Assembly (NCBI GenBank): GCA_945643635.1
Contig: CALZFC010000095.1
Span: 1,228,501 to 1,292,500, forward strand
DNA: 64,000 nt
Direction of reading: 5' to 3'
From: Allodiplogaster sudhausi
Lineage: Eukaryota; Nematoda; Chromadorea; Rhabditida; Diplogasteridae
Every line of letters starts with the position of its first letter. Positions within the stretch are counted from its first letter, which is position 1. Below the pieces are notes generated by a model, which had not been told where the DNA came from, made no database searches, and saw only the letters and a program-made list of their open reading frames with translations. Positions 29,366 to 41,135 of the stretch are shown piece after piece. The position numbers and the translations under genes are program-made.

Positions 29366-29410
29366 GCTATCTCTCTATCACTTTCTCTCTCTCCCCCTCT
29401 CTCTCATATT
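29040..29410. repeat. (CT)n microsatellite in GH35 intron
   Basis: Interrupted CT tract with a repeated CGCTCGATAACTCT motif, placed between the donor GTCAGGGG of the exon at 29421-29539 and the next exon. Confidence 0.9.
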
Positions 29411-29559
29411 CTCCCCTGACACGCTGTCACTGCTGCGTTGTTTGATGTCTGGCCGATCCACAATGAGCCAATAGGGCAGCCCGCCATTCTCCCACTCAGC
29501 GCACGCGTATGGACCAAGGCGGAGAAGAGTGAAAAGGCCCTGAAAATAAATCACATTCT

Positions 29560-29860
29560 AAACTGGTCTAAAGTTAGTACTAAGGTTAAGGCTAAGATTA
29601 ACGCTAAGATTAAGAGTGGTTTAGTTTTCCATATTTACGCTGTCGCTCTTTCGGTTCCCTTTTCAACCGCCAACCTGCTCTGCAGCAAGTTGAACAAAGT
29701 GAGTAAAGTCGCGCCATCCGCTGAAGTCATGCCTGAGGAGAATGGAATGTTAGATGCAGCGAAACCTGGCGGCAAATGCTCACTCCTCAGGTCAACAAAG
29801 TGACGTTTAACCTCAGCTTTAACGTCAGGTTTAACCTCAGGCTTAACCTCATCCACAAAA
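29560..29860. repeat. Short TTAACC/TTAAGG-type intronic repeats
   Basis: Two small arrays in adjacent GH35 introns: AAGGTTAAGGCTAAGATTAA near 29580-29615 and TTTAACCTCAGGCTTAACCT near 29808-29852. Confidence 0.6.
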
Positions 29861-30699
29861 GCGACACTTTACATTTGGAATTCAACACTACAAGTTGCGC
29901 TCACCTTCCTCGCTCGACCTCGTGAAAGTTCCAGGGAATGTAGAATTGAATGGCGTTGAAGCCTAGCGCACGTACACGCTGAACGAGATGTATTTCGTAA
30001 AAATAAAGATTACAAAATTACCTCGATCTTTTAAGCACATTAAATCACCTACCTTTAAGCTCCTTTAATCGAATAATGTAATCATAATAATCTGTTGATA
30101 TTGAAGATCTTAATACCGTAATAATACTAGTAAAAACTACAATTGCTTTAAAATACATTTCAGAGAGAGAGAGAGTGTGAGTGAGAGAGAAAGATAAAGA
30201 GAGAGAGAGAGCGAGAGAGAGGGAGCGAGAGTGATTAAGAGAGAGATCGAAACGAAACCTTGAGCCGATCTTGCCACTGTGACGGATGAATGCGAAAGTA
30301 GTGCACGGAGCCGGAGATGTAGCGGAAGGGCGCGCCGTCCAGCAGAAAGCGGCCATTCGAGGACTCGACCACGAATCAGGGCGTCGCTCTGCAGATTTGC
30401 ATGTTGTTACAACAATAGTAGCTTTTTTTAATGTGACAGTAACTAGAACTATTCATCAATGTCAGCAGATAAGTATGACTTAACGATACTATATAGGCTA
30501 TTTTACATAACATATTTGCTTAAAGGAGCTGAGTTCAGAGCTCCTTTAATATAATTATTGCTCAAACTCATGCCGTGGATGGAGCACAATGTTGCTTGAT
30601 TGGCCAAGATCATCTTCTGCTTCGTCTTTCCTCAGTGAAGAAGCTGCTCCAGCGACGAGCCAAACGCACCAGAGTAACCATCACATTTTTTTTGCTGTT

Positions 30700-32710
30700 G
30701 ATGCGATTTATAATTAATTTTTTATTTTCTCTAAAGTGAAAATAACATTTACATAGGTAAGTAGCACGGCTCGACAAATTGAAAAAAAAAGTCAGTATCT
30801 CGATCGGATTAAGCATGCCATTAACATTTACACTTGCAGAGGCCAAAAAGGGAAAGTATGAACTCAATATGTACTCAAAAGACAGTGGAATGAATGCAAC
30901 CTTCGGAGGAGGTATCTTTAGGCGTCAATGCTGCTTATCTCTTTATATAGGTCGCCTTTTGTTGGCCATGCGCTTCTTATCAGTACGTCCTCTCTTTTAC
31001 AAAACATAGATAACCTTGTGACATGGGATGGTACAATATTTTAAGCATTTCGTGCCAGTACAATTGTGTTCCACCCACTCCACAATTTCTGTTATGCAAA
31101 ATTGTCTCACCCTCCAGAACTGCCCGTATTGTCTCTCTCTCTCTCTCTCTTGCTCTTCATCTCTCAATCCTTTTCCTTGTCCCTAACGGCCAGCAGATGA
31201 ACATGGCAAAAAGCTGTTTGTCATTTGATTTGTAACCTTGCATGCGTATAAATAAAGCAATACAGATAATAAAGAAATCAATATAAAATTTTCAATTCAC
31301 AGAGCGTTCAAAGAATCAGGAAGGAAGGAATATTTCTTAATGCGATACATGTGCCGCAATTCAAACTATTCAAAACGTATGAAATGCCTTAAGTAAATTG
31401 AACATGTTTACCACAGAGTTCAAGGTGAGATGAATACATAACATTATATTGTTATGAAGTTTAAGTCTTACGTACTCTAAATAATGTACAAGTTCAAATC
31501 AACTTGCTTAATGATTCGGCTAACATAATTTTGCTATCCTTATAAATAACCTAATGGTAAGTAACCGAAATGAAAAGTAGCAGAATTGGGGAGAAAAGCT
31601 TCTTCAACGTTTCGTACTCTGTCTTTCTCTTTTTCTCAGCTCTCTCATCTTCTACGCTTCCAATCAATTTATGACGAGAAGTTATGCTTTCTTTTCACTG
31701 TCGACTTCCTTCCACCTCTGAATCATTTTTAGCGAAGAAGATGAAAGGAAAAGCGGAGTCGCATTTTCTTTCTTTCGAATCAACAAAATTATTGACTTCA
31801 ACTATTTATTATTTTTTTGAGAACGTCAAATGTATTTTGTATTTGTCTTCAAGATAAATGTATATTTTTAAATACTTACTTAATAATAAGTTTACATTTC
31901 ATACATGGCATTATTAATGTATCTAAATACATAGGTCCCTCGAGAGAAATCTAAAAGAAAATTTAAAGATTAATGGCCAACAGCGGCCGCACGCTCTTGA
32001 TGCTTGTCCAGAAAAGATTCTTATTGCCCTTGTGGTCGTCGATTCGACGAAGCAAATGCCCTTGTCAAAGGTGATATCCTGCTAGTCAATAGGAGTCGTC
32101 TGTGAGTCGATGGGAGAGAGAGAGACGGAGAGAGAGAGATTGAGAGAGACAGAGAGACGGAGAGAGAGATGGAGATTGAGAGGGAGAGGGAGAGAGAGAG
32201 GAGAGAGAGAGAAGGAGAGGGAGAGAGAGAAAGGGTCAGAGCTAACGGTTGGAATTTGTCAAAATTTTTGTGTTGCTGTAAAATTGTGACCTGCGATGTC
32301 ACAGTTTTGCCGTGCTGCGATCCAACATGGTGACATGTCCCAATGTGTGGCACTGGACACCACAAATTTGTGAAACACAAATTGTGACATGGGTGAAACA
32401 CAGTTGTATTTGCACGAAATAGTTACAATATTGTCACAACGTTTTCTGTGTCCTTATCGTTCCAGCTTCCGTCCATTAGCGCTTCCCCTTGCCATCTCCC
32501 AGGGCCACAAAGTAGTTGAAGGCGTTAAACAGGAAAGACAGTCGATATAGCATGCATAGCAACATGTGAAAGCGAAGCATTAGACCGTTAAACGGGCAAA
32601 GGCCCGTTCGGCCAATTATGGGAGAACCTTCCGTCGTTAGATGTCTCCGTGGACCACGCAAAGTTCTCCTCGACTGATCAGCACTGAAACCGTACAGTCG
32701 GAGGCCGAGC
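30700..32710. other. Intergenic stretch, no supported gene
   Basis: Contains an open frame at 30779-31009 of biased composition, an interrupted GA tract at 32108-32235, and minus-strand frames at 31970-32070 and 32476-32660 (one ends ALGDGKGKR) with no recognised family. Nothing firm can be called. Confidence 0.5.
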
Positions 32711-32714
32711 AGTG

Positions 32715-33224
32715 ATGGCGAGTGACGAGGCTTTCAAGTGGCTCCTGCTTCTTCTTCTTCATCTTCTTCTTCTTCACACAAACTCCGTCGGTTCAGGGGC
32801 GTCATCTAATTTCAATGAAATGATCGCTAATAATTTCTTTATAGACTGCAGCAACTTTCACTCGATTCCAGCGGAATGACAAGTCGCAACTAAGCATCAT
32901 AGCAAGCGACCATAAGCGTTGCTTTGAAGATTGCAAGAATGCAAGTGCACACTCTTATGTGCTATTCCGTATATTTCAACCCATCTTCAGGCACCCAAAT
33001 GCAAGGGAGTCGCTGTCGATCGAGGTAATCCGTGCAGAGTCGTCTTTCGCGGAGAAGTGCCAGACCCGTCAAGATCCGCCTACTTTGAGCGCCTAGAAGG
33101 CGGATCTTGCGCGGCGGGGACTGGGGAGATCTACAGCTTCTACGCGGAGGATCTCAAGACAACCACGACCGCCACAACGGTTGCCCCAGAAGCAATTGAT
33201 TGCATAGAGTATACATCAAATTAA
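32715..33224 (+). CDS. Small secreted Cys protein with Thr-rich tail (paralogue A)
   Basis: Proposed exons 32715-32786, 32845-32940 and 32991-33224, all phase 0. Exon 1 gives a signal peptide (FKWLLLLLLHLLLLHTNS). The mature part contains IIASDHKRCFEDCKN, PCRVVFRGE, SAYFERLEGGSCAAGTGEIY and a TTTTATT stretch, ending DCIEYTSN. Spacing of Cys and the AYF..GGSC..G.G pattern is reminiscent of PAN/apple-like folds, but this is weak. The second intron appears to use a GCAAGT donor instead of GT. It is the paralogue of the gene at 35545-36050 and of the decayed copy at 51692-52117. The exon 1 donor (GTCGGT) is weak. Confidence 0.65.
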
Positions 33225-33578
33225 TCAGCTTTCTGACATCTCTGAACAAGATATTCATAATCAAGAAAAGGATGGCGATGTTACATTCTCAGTTTAACAT
33301 GCACACAAAAGTGGGCACTATCTACGCATAATGACACTTCCAGATAGAAGTTGAGCCGTCCATGATCATAACGACCGATACAACCAAGGCAAAGATAACA
33401 ACAACAGGAAAAAGTATGTAGCCTCGCTACTAATAGCTGCTTACTCTTCGAGGCTTTACAAAATATTCTCTCGGGCACTTCTTCATCTTAAAAAAAGTTT
33501 TATTTCAAAATAAATAAATCGAGTGATTATCAGCGCATAAATATGATTAATACTTTATTTTCCTGACTGGATTAGAAA

Positions 33579-34601
33579 TGGTTTTAGAGTCAACGACAAC
33601 TTCTCTTGCCAGCACCACGACTGAGCCCTCTAAGACAACAACCATGACTGAGCAGACAACGACAACAACCACGGCTTATCCGTCCACCACCGCAACGACC
33701 GCAAGCTCCACCGAGACTAAGACAACGACGACAACAAAAGGTATGTGGCCTCTCTAATAGTTGCTGCTTACTCTTCGAGGCATTTCAAAGTATTTTCTCG
33801 GCCTTTTTTCGCTTTAAAAGAGATTTTTTTTTAAATAAATAAACATAATGATCTTCAGAGCATAAATACATTTCATAGCGGCTGTCGAGACAACGGCAGC
33901 TTCTCTCGCCAGCAGCACAACCGCAGCGGCATCGAAGGCCAAAAATGGTGGCTTTATGGAAAACGTCTATTATGATTTAGATACTCCAAGTAGATATATC
34001 GAGTTTTGCAAAGACATGGTGGACTCCTGACGACACTAATGTTTAGTGCTATCTTTTTAATACTACTTTTGAGCATGTGACCTGGCGGCTTGCACTGCGA
34101 TAACTCGTGAAACATACTGGAACCAGTGCACGGCCGATGACTACTTTTTTCTTGATGAGTTCGAAGGAAAGACGTAGGTCAAAAGACATTGCTCGCTAAA
34201 AATTATGTTAAACAGATTTAAAACGATGCACATGGAACTCATAAAGAGATGCTCTGCAACATTCTCTGTCGGTGAGAGCTGCCATTTGGAGGGGAACTGC
34301 CAAGGCGAGTTGAATATCGTCATCAAGGGAAGGAAGGTCATCGTTTTTGTCACGTCTTTTCATCATTCTTTATCGATTTTGTTTTTTTAGAGTAAGATAT
34401 TGTGCGTAAATGCATATAATGTATGTTTGTGTGAATCATTGTATATTGATTTGACATACAAACATCTCAAAAAAATAATATGCAGACTGTGAAAGTCCTA
34501 CAATTCAGAAGTTCGGAAAGGTCACCGACATCGTTTGCGTCGGTGGTGACTTCATGCACGAAGGAGATCGAGTTGTTGGAATCGCATGCGTCACTGAATG
34601 A
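33579..34601 (+). CDS. Thr-rich mucin-like and Cys-rich exons, gene limits unclear
   Basis: A Thr-rich exon (33579-33740, e.g. TEQTTTTTTAYPSTTATT) ends in AAAAG then GTATGTGG. Further coding-like segments follow: about 33895-34030 (ETTAASLASSTTAAASKAKN), 34078-34172 (TYWNQCTADDYFFLDEF), 34216-34338 (KRCSATFSVGESCHLEGNCQ) and 34486-34601 (CESPTIQKFGKVTDIVCVGG, stop TGA). An extracellular glycoprotein is suggested by the Thr runs and paired Cys. It may be the 3' part of paralogue A read past its stop by alternative splicing, or a separate gene. Phases between segments were not all closed, and a TGA ends the second segment. Confidence 0.45.
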
Positions 34602-35544
34602 GAAGAGAGAAAAAAAACTAAACGAACAATGATCAGTAATCTGATTGTGAGAGATTCAGTCAAGCAGTAGATACATACATATATCATTAAGAGGTCTTAA
34701 ACTCGTAGGTTTTTTAAACTCCCATTTCTTTTAGTCAAGCATTTCAAATGTTTTTGTTCATATTAAATGGCATTGCCTACCCGTCAGTGACAATTCAGCG
34801 AGTTCGCATTTTTTTTTCCAATTTCATCTTCTCCTTTTTTTAATTATTCCATTTGCATTTATGTTTTTTTTTCTTTTTTCTCGAATTTGTTTCTACATGA
34901 TAATTTCGGTACACAACAACGATTTACTGATTGTGAGATAGGTAATTGGAATATCGGTTTTTTTTTGAGAGAGCTCATAATTCGTAATCTTCTATTTTGT
35001 CAGACTCTACTTCAAGCAACAACTTTTTTTTTTAAATTTGCTTATTAAAAAGTCATCAAGAAAACAGGCTCATACATTCATACATGTATGTGCACAGAAA
35101 GGGGAAGGCACAAGCAATTAGTCTTGAATGATTACGACTGTCTATGTCAGCATTACATATTAAACAGTGTCGACTAAAAAAATTAATTTGATTCTCTTCG
35201 TTTGATGGGGGCGAACCGTGATGTTTGTTGGATGAGTCCTCTGATCGACTGGGTATAGACACCAACAAGAAGAACGTGGCATTTCTGACAGCAGTTGAGA
35301 TTCCCTCCGCATCCAATGGCTTTCTTGCCCTTCGATGGTACCTCTTCGTTGCATGAGTGTTACATAAGAATGAAACTGAAAAGCTTGAAGTGAAATTTTT
35401 ACTAGAAGCACTTAGCTGCTACGCAACGAAGCTTCAAGACAAGGATGGGAGTGCCGATGAAAGGACGAAATCATTTACGGATGGGCCAGTAGTCGGGAAT
35501 TCCACCTCTGTGCGAAGCTTGTGGTGATTCTCATTTTACTACAA

Positions 35545-36050
35545 ATGCAGTACGCCTTTCTTCTCGTAAGCCTCCTTTTTCCGTCGATGGTAAGATATTC
35601 GTTAGGATTGCATATGTATATACACTTTATATATGTACTTATAATCAAAATCGCTAATAATTTCTTTATAGACCGCAGCAACATTGACTCGGTTCCAGCG
35701 GACTGACAAATCGAAACAAAGCATCATAGCAAGCGACCATAAGCGTTGCTTTGAAGATTGCAAAAATGCAAGTGACACTCTAATAAGCTATTCTGTTTAT
35801 TTCTACCCATCTTCAGGCACCCAAATGCTTGGAAGTCGTGGTTGATCGAGGTCTTCCGTGCAGAGTCATCTTTCACGGAGAAGAGCCATACCCGGCAAGA
35901 TCCGCTTACTTTCAGCGCCTAGAAGGCGGATCTTGCGCGGCCGGGACAGGGGAGATCTACAGCTTCTACGCGGAGGATCTACAGACAACCACAACCGCCA
36001 CAACGGTTGCTCGAGCAGTTATTGATTGCATAGAGTATACATCAAATTAA
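35545..36050 (+). CDS. Small secreted Cys protein with Thr-rich tail (paralogue B)
   Basis: Exons 35545-35589, 35672-35767 and 35817-36050, all phase 0, coding 124 residues. Signal peptide MQYAFLLVSLLFPSM, then RCFEDCKN, CLEVVVDRGLPCRVIFHGEE, SAYFQRLEGGSCAAGTGEIY, TTTTATTVA and DCIEYTSN before TAA. First donor is GTAAGA; the second intron needs a GCAAGT donor (GC-AG) because the only nearby GT shifts the frame into an early stop. It matches paralogue A almost residue for residue in the last exon. Function unknown. Confidence 0.72.
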
Positions 36051-36129
36051 TCAGCTTCCTGACATCTCCGAACAAGATATTCATAATCAAGAAAAGGATG
36101 GCGATGTTACATTCTCAGTTTAACATGCA

Positions 36130-36470
36130 CACAAAAGTGGGCACTATCTATAATGACAATCTAACATAAACTCTGAGCCGTTCACGACCACAACGACCGC
36201 AAGCACCACCGAGGCGAAGACAACGACAACAACGAAAAGTATGTGGCCTCGCTAATAGTATTCAAAACTTTTTCTCGTAAATTTCTTCACCATCATTGCG
36301 TAAATAAAGTTCATATGTAATTTACCTGACTGGATTAGAAATGGTTATAGAGTCAACGACAACTTCTCTCGCTAGCACATCCGCAGTGGCATCGACTGCC
36401 AAAAATGGTGGCTTTATGGAAATCGTTTATTATATTTTACATATCCAAGTAGATCTATTTTTATTTTGGG
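36130..36470 (+). pseudogene. Shortened copy of the Thr-rich exons after paralogue B
   Basis: 36178-36238 and 36341-36440 match the Thr-rich region at 33579-34000 (shared VIESTTTSLAS and AKNGGFMEIVYY), but much of the Thr tract is missing and the frame runs into unrelated sequence. A decayed duplicate. Confidence 0.65.
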
Positions 36471-36479
36471 CCATTTTGA

Positions 36480-37705
36480 AAAAAATGTGGAAGGGGACAA
36501 ATGTTGGCCTTTTGCCTGACATGAGAGCTTGTGATTTTGAGAGACGCGACAACAATAGTCAGGAAAATTTAAATAGATTACGATTGTGTTTCTTGCTCAT
36601 TTAAGACATCCTCTCCATAAGACTCGAGCACGGCATTATTGGGTGCTGCCCTGGGTAATTTTTTTCGATTTCGTTTATGAAAATTGGCTCACCTATACAA
36701 CTCGACGTTCTCTACAACATACCGTACATTTTAATTTTTTTCAGAAAAATTCCGTTCGAGAAACAGTACAGTACCCGTCAAAATATGATGAATCATAACT
36801 CAGCTAATGTTCCGAATTTGACAAAAACAAAGATACCGTTCGATAGCCCGTTGGACGCACTTCAATTTTGATCTCGGGTAAAATATTCAAAAAAATCCAT
36901 TTTCGACCCGAAACACGGCCATGAAAATTTTTTTGACCACTTTTTGGCAAACTTCTGTTCATTTTTGGAAAGAGTACCCTGCAGTTTTTTGACATGTTGT
37001 AGCGCGTGAAATTTGCTACAAGAATTTGTTTCCTTCAAAAAAATCCTGGTTGGCACACCTTGCGAAAAATGCGCGCGAGTCGGTCAAAATGGCGCATTTT
37101 CGGTCGCCGAGACACAGTGCAACCGCATTCATCGATCCATAACTACGCTCAATCTTAATATTACAAAATCTTCTAGGCCAGCGTGAACGTTGCAAAATAG
37201 GAGGGTGCTAATATCGCTAGCTCTCCACCCAAGATATTTAACATGACAATAATTAAAAATGATAAGATGAAAATCGTTCAGGCTTTCAGGATTATATGGC
37301 GAAACGAAGTGGATCATGCTTGTTAAGTATTGGGCGGAGATCTGTTTTAGTCAGTTTAAATAATTTAGTTCACATTCTCCCGTGTTGCTTCCGTTTATTT
37401 CTTGCGCGGTTACTCCCTCATTACTGAATTTGTCTAACAATAAGTTTTGCATTATATTATATCTGATCAAGCCTCTGCGAACGTGTCATATCGAACCAAC
37501 CATTTGCGGTGCTCGACACGTGAGAAAAATGAGCGAGGAACGCCACTGGATAGCTGTCGGATTTGAGGACCTTGTAAGAGAAGTAAACAACTCACTGAGC
37601 CAGCTCAAAAAAGGCTTTCAGTGCGGTTCGTGGCGGTATTTTTAACAAAAGACATTGCTCAGAAAGTGAAGGATATCTGCTATTTTAGAAGCACCGAAGG
37701 CGGAG
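36480..37705. other. No supported gene
   Basis: AT-rich. The open frames at 36586-37056 overlap on both strands and look like chance. A plus frame at 37382-37645 (SEERHWIAVGFEDLVREVNN) is coding-like but not recognised. Confidence 0.45.
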
Positions 37706-37711
37706 AAGCTT

Positions 37712-39356
37712 GTAGATGAGTCCGATTGTGAGGGAGCAGATGAGCACTTGGGTTAGCCAAGTCGTGAACACCTGAATACAAGATTTTAACATTTTTCCAT
37801 ATCGCTTTCCTTTTTTTAACTGGCAAATATTCAAAGCCTATATTCCGTCAACCGGAAAAGCTAGTAGAAAAGCAGCGGGCAGTGCCTCGCCCTCTTTATC
37901 CACTTTAATTCTGTTCCTCTAGGAGGTTATTGTGAAATATGTAGTGGCTTGAGGCATGTTTAAGAAAATACGCTAGGTTTCGCGACAGAGTTTTCATTAG
38001 CACGTCTTACTATGATGTACGTTAAAAAAGTAAAGTAAAGTAAATTGAAGTAAGAGTAACAACGACCTGGTCAATTATGCGTTGTATAGCATATGCGTCG
38101 TGCAGGAACTCTGGCTCGTGGTGTTCGCTAAAGTGAAAAATGGCATTATCAGATACCTATGAATATGAATCAGATAAAATATGCATTTGAATCGTTGCCA
38201 CATTCCAAAATTTCAGATGCCTAAGAAAGAGTTCCCAAAGTGAAATTACTCCATGCTACCTTCGTGGATGTTGCTTATAACGAAGCCAGCGATAGCTACT
38301 GGGCAAATAAACAGGAAAAGCGCACCAACGATTGCCCCGATGGCAATGAGGCGATGTTTGTGAGCTGGCAATTGTTTTTTTTTAAATATATTTCTTCGTC
38401 TCTTTTTCCCACCATTTACTTCAGAAATGTACTAAAAATATGAGGTGATACAAAGGCGTGGGAGAACATTCTTCATCAGCATTTCTTTACTTCACCAAAT
38501 GTTAACTAATTGTTTTGAAGAAAAGCGGTCGATATACGGCGATGCATCGCTCTGTGCTCGTGGCAATTATGAGATATGCACTGGAATGCGAAAACGAGAG
38601 AGTTAGATATAAATAGATAGATATGGAAGAAAAATGTTAAAAAGTAGAAGACTGAGAACTTTTTTGCTTTCCGAGAGAGCTAAGAATGTGTTTAACCTGT
38701 TCATTCGCATCCACTGTGCAATTATATGGAAAAAACTATAAACAATGTTCGCCGTAAATGAACGGCTAGACCAGTCATGAAATATTAAGAGTAGAGTGTT
38801 GGAAACATATAAAATATCGGTAGCTATTGCGGCCTGAAATGAAATGACCCGGGTGCATTTTTTGTTTCTATATTAAAGGAGTCAATTACCTAATGATTCT
38901 ACGGCTTTCCATAAGGGCCATTTTGAATGCAAATATTGTTCGTTGAGTGAAATAGGATAGTGCAAAGCACCTCCTGCATACAGGAAACAAAATTTGGCCG
39001 AGCCACATTTTTTTTTGTAACTTTGTACATAACAAGTTTTAAAAAAGGTTCAAACTTTCTGGAACAATGTTTATTTGATTAAAATTAAATTCATAAAACA
39101 AATTATTCTGTGCAAGGTTCCTTTACATTTAAATTATGAATTATTTTCTATACTAAAGAAGCCTCGAAGCTAACCTTGAGGAAGATATACTTCTCCTACG
39201 GCATTCTGTGAAGTACGAATAAATTGATAGATTGATTTATTGCTATTGCAATGCGTAAGAATATTCATGGTTAGAAGGAAACAAAATAAACACGTACTTA
39301 CCAAGACAAAAAAGGGCGATGAGAACGTAGGAATAAAAGGGATATATATCGACCAT
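37712..39356 (-). CDS. Rhodopsin-family G-protein-coupled receptor, short or truncated
   Basis: Minus-strand exons, approximate: 39302-39356, 38890-38950, 38697-38833, 38507-38580, 38260-38364, 38059-38126, 37712-37773. The start MVDIYPFYSYVLIALFCL opens TM1. DILYVSNTLLLIF fits TM2. AYLIIATSTERCIAVYRPLF is the TM3 end with an ERC in place of DRY, the hallmark of family A receptors. RLIAIGAIVGALFLFICPVA fits TM4 and TWLTQVLICSLTIGLIYKLL fits TM5, followed by a stop. TM6 and TM7 were not found, so this is either incomplete annotation or a truncated gene. Phase closes for the TM3-TM4 join (GTTAAC/CCAG); the TM4-TM5 join is uncertain. A peptide receptor is the broad guess from the TM3 wording. 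Confidence 0.6.
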
Positions 39357-39419
39357 GATTTTCGATGTGCTGAAGTCGAAGGAAGGAATATGAAGTTCTG
39401 CAATATGTAATTAATTTTT

Positions 39420-41080
39420 AGATAGAGATCACAATAGAAAGACCTAATGTTTCTTAGAATATTTTTCCAGCTTTTAGAAATGAATCAAAGAAATCTGAGT
39501 GAAAGGTAATTGCAAATAGTCTTATATGAGTAAAATGAGAAAGCACAAAATCAAAATGTTTGTTGAAGATAAGAGTGAAGCTTGAATAGAGGAATGTTGA
39601 ATCTATTGAATAGTCAGAGTCTGGGAAGAAGGAAGTCTAACAATAAGTGAAAATGATTCTCACATTCTATTTGTCTTTCTATTTCTATTTCTCACATTCT
39701 ATTTCTGATGCTGTGGATGTAGTACTTCGGGGAGGTGTCGTGTATATGAAGATATATCACGTAAGAAGAGATTATAATAGCTGCACTAGCTGCACTATGC
39801 CCTTGCCCTAATGAAAGTACTCCATCCTGAGCCCTATATATACCCGCCACATGGCCATTAATAAACTGTGTTCTACCCGGCTCCCTCTTGTGCTCTACAT
39901 TCCTTATGCTGCCTAGCAAGCAACATAACTCTCTCTCTCTCTTTCAATCACTCATTTTATATATCTCTCTCACTCACTGTCTCTTCAAATCTTGTCGGCC
40001 ACATCACAGCGCCTAAGTGATTTAGAGCAATCGCTAACCTGTTATATTCTTCCGAATAAAACAGAAATATCCTGCTAGACATCTTTTGAATACAAAGAGC
40101 TAACTAACTTGAAGCAAAGCTATGGCTCGGTGCAGCAGAGATGAAGGTCGTACAGCGAGGGCAGAGAGATTAAGAGAGTGAGAGTGAGAGAGAGGGAAAG
40201 GGATTTGAAAATTATCTTAGTGGCAACGCATGGTCGTGCTGCGCTGCGTTGCGGTCGCGAGCGCGGCTCCGATTCGCACATCGTGGAACCGTCTTCACGT
40301 CTTCCGACGCGTAAAATCGAATCATGAGATTCATGTCAACGGAGAAGTGTACGGAGCCATACGCATCCAAAATGATCTCTTTGATGTGCAAAATTGAAAT
40401 GAGGGAATTTCAAAAGCACAGGTTGAAATGATTCATTGGCCGTAGGTTATCATAGGACCGCGTTTTGTCCGTTGCAAGAACATACCATATCACGGTAGCG
40501 AATTGGGTCAAGCAACCCCCGCACGCGTTGCGGTTATTTTAAGGAGCTGCGTATACCATTCTTGATGACCGGTTTTGAATGGCCATGCGGTACCGCAGTC
40601 ATAAAGCGAGTGTCGCAGGTCGTGTGATGAAGTGGGAAATATTAAGATTGGCTAGTTCCGTTAATTTTGCCATAAAATTATATATCTCTTTGATATTGAG
40701 TTTTATTTCATTTAAGTATAACTCTATTAAATTGTTATTGAAAAAAATATATATACATTTAATTATTTTAAGGAGCTCCAATTCTTGCTCAGCTCGTCGG
40801 TGTTCGCCGTCACGACCTTGGCTTTGTTTTTTAATGGCCATCGAAATGATGTAACGGTCGCGAACTTTTACAGAAAGTACAGGTCGCATGCACTTTGTAT
40901 CACTCTCTCTCTCTCTCACTCTCAATGTGAATCAATCTCTCACTCTTCTCTCTTCACTCTTCTTTCTTCTCTTTTTTAACGTTGTAATGTTTTAAGATTA
41001 TAGTTGTAATAGATAGGGCGCGCACTCGGGGGACGGGGCAGACGCGTTGGCCGCGCAGAGCGACGCGCGAGGCGGAAAGG
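39420..41080. other. Mostly unassigned; degenerate short frames
   Basis: Contains AT-rich DNA, GA bits near 40160-40200, and short coding-like minus frames at 40270-40400 and 40790-40880 (VRDRYIISMAIKKQSQGRDG) that I cannot link. TTATTTTAAGGAGCT occurs twice (40533, 40764). Confidence 0.4.
40230..40397 (+). CDS. Hypothetical 55-residue ORF with signal-like start
   Basis: ATG at 40230 opens MVVLRCVAVASAAPIRTSW and continues with NHEIHVNGEVYGAIRIQNDL to TGA. A minus-strand frame across the same bases is also open (SVHFSVDMNLMIRFYASEDV), so strand is not certain. No family recognised. Confidence 0.25.
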   Translation: MVVLRCVAVASAAPIRTSWNRLHVFRRVKSNHEIHVNGEVYGAIRIQNDLFDVQN

Positions 41081-41086
41081 AAATCA

Positions 41087-41135
41087 GCTCTGACTCCATT
41101 GATCCCACATCTGGCAGAATGAAGAGTCAATGAAA
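41087..41135 (+). repeat. Displaced copy of the GH5 5' flank
   Basis: TCAGCTCTGACTCCATTGAT, CCACATCTGGCAGAATGAAG and CTCAATGA match the bases directly before and at the start of the second GH5 gene (54724-54771) with few changes. Here they lie about 550 bp upstream of GH5 copy 1, so the 5' region of copy 1 has been interrupted or rebuilt. Confidence 0.85.

Larger units (their letters stand above)
24504..30686 (-). pseudogene. GH35 beta-galactosidase with three in-frame TGA codons; last exon not found
   Basis: Homologue of lysosomal/secreted beta-galactosidase (GLB1 type), which removes terminal beta-galactose. Exons 5' to 3': 30568-30686, 30259-30388, 29905-29978, 29675-29732, 29421-29539, 28861-28971, 28709-28797, 28402-28533, 28254-28315, 27760-27891, 27328-27462, (possible ~26990-27070), 26364-26442, 26006-26086, 25714-25887, 25154-25231, 24504-24659. 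Marks: [34 protein letters not shown], acid/base QIENEYG, nucleophile NSEFYPGWFV, IYGGTNYGFWNGA, ITSYDYSAPITEGG, and the C-terminal WGKGHVVVNGHNVGRFW. Exons up to 27328 close in phase. TGA interrupts the frame at 30681-30683 (second codon, before WLLWCVWLVAGAASSL), at 30376-30378 (before [10 protein letters not shown]) and at 27361-27363 (after KAVPE). The 26.4 kb exon does not close in phase and the TLFVP-type terminal exon was not found. A recent pseudogene, recoding or assembly errors are all possible. Confidence 0.8.

Noticed and set aside
24504..30686. Alternative genetic code with TGA read as an amino acid across the genome
   Set aside because: CDC40, PMS2 and GH5 coding regions contain no in-frame TGA over thousands of bases, and all Trp in them is TGG.
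40230..40397. Galectin-like exon from HEIHVNGEVYG wording
   Set aside because: Only a few residues recall the family and the opposite strand is equally open; left as hypothetical.
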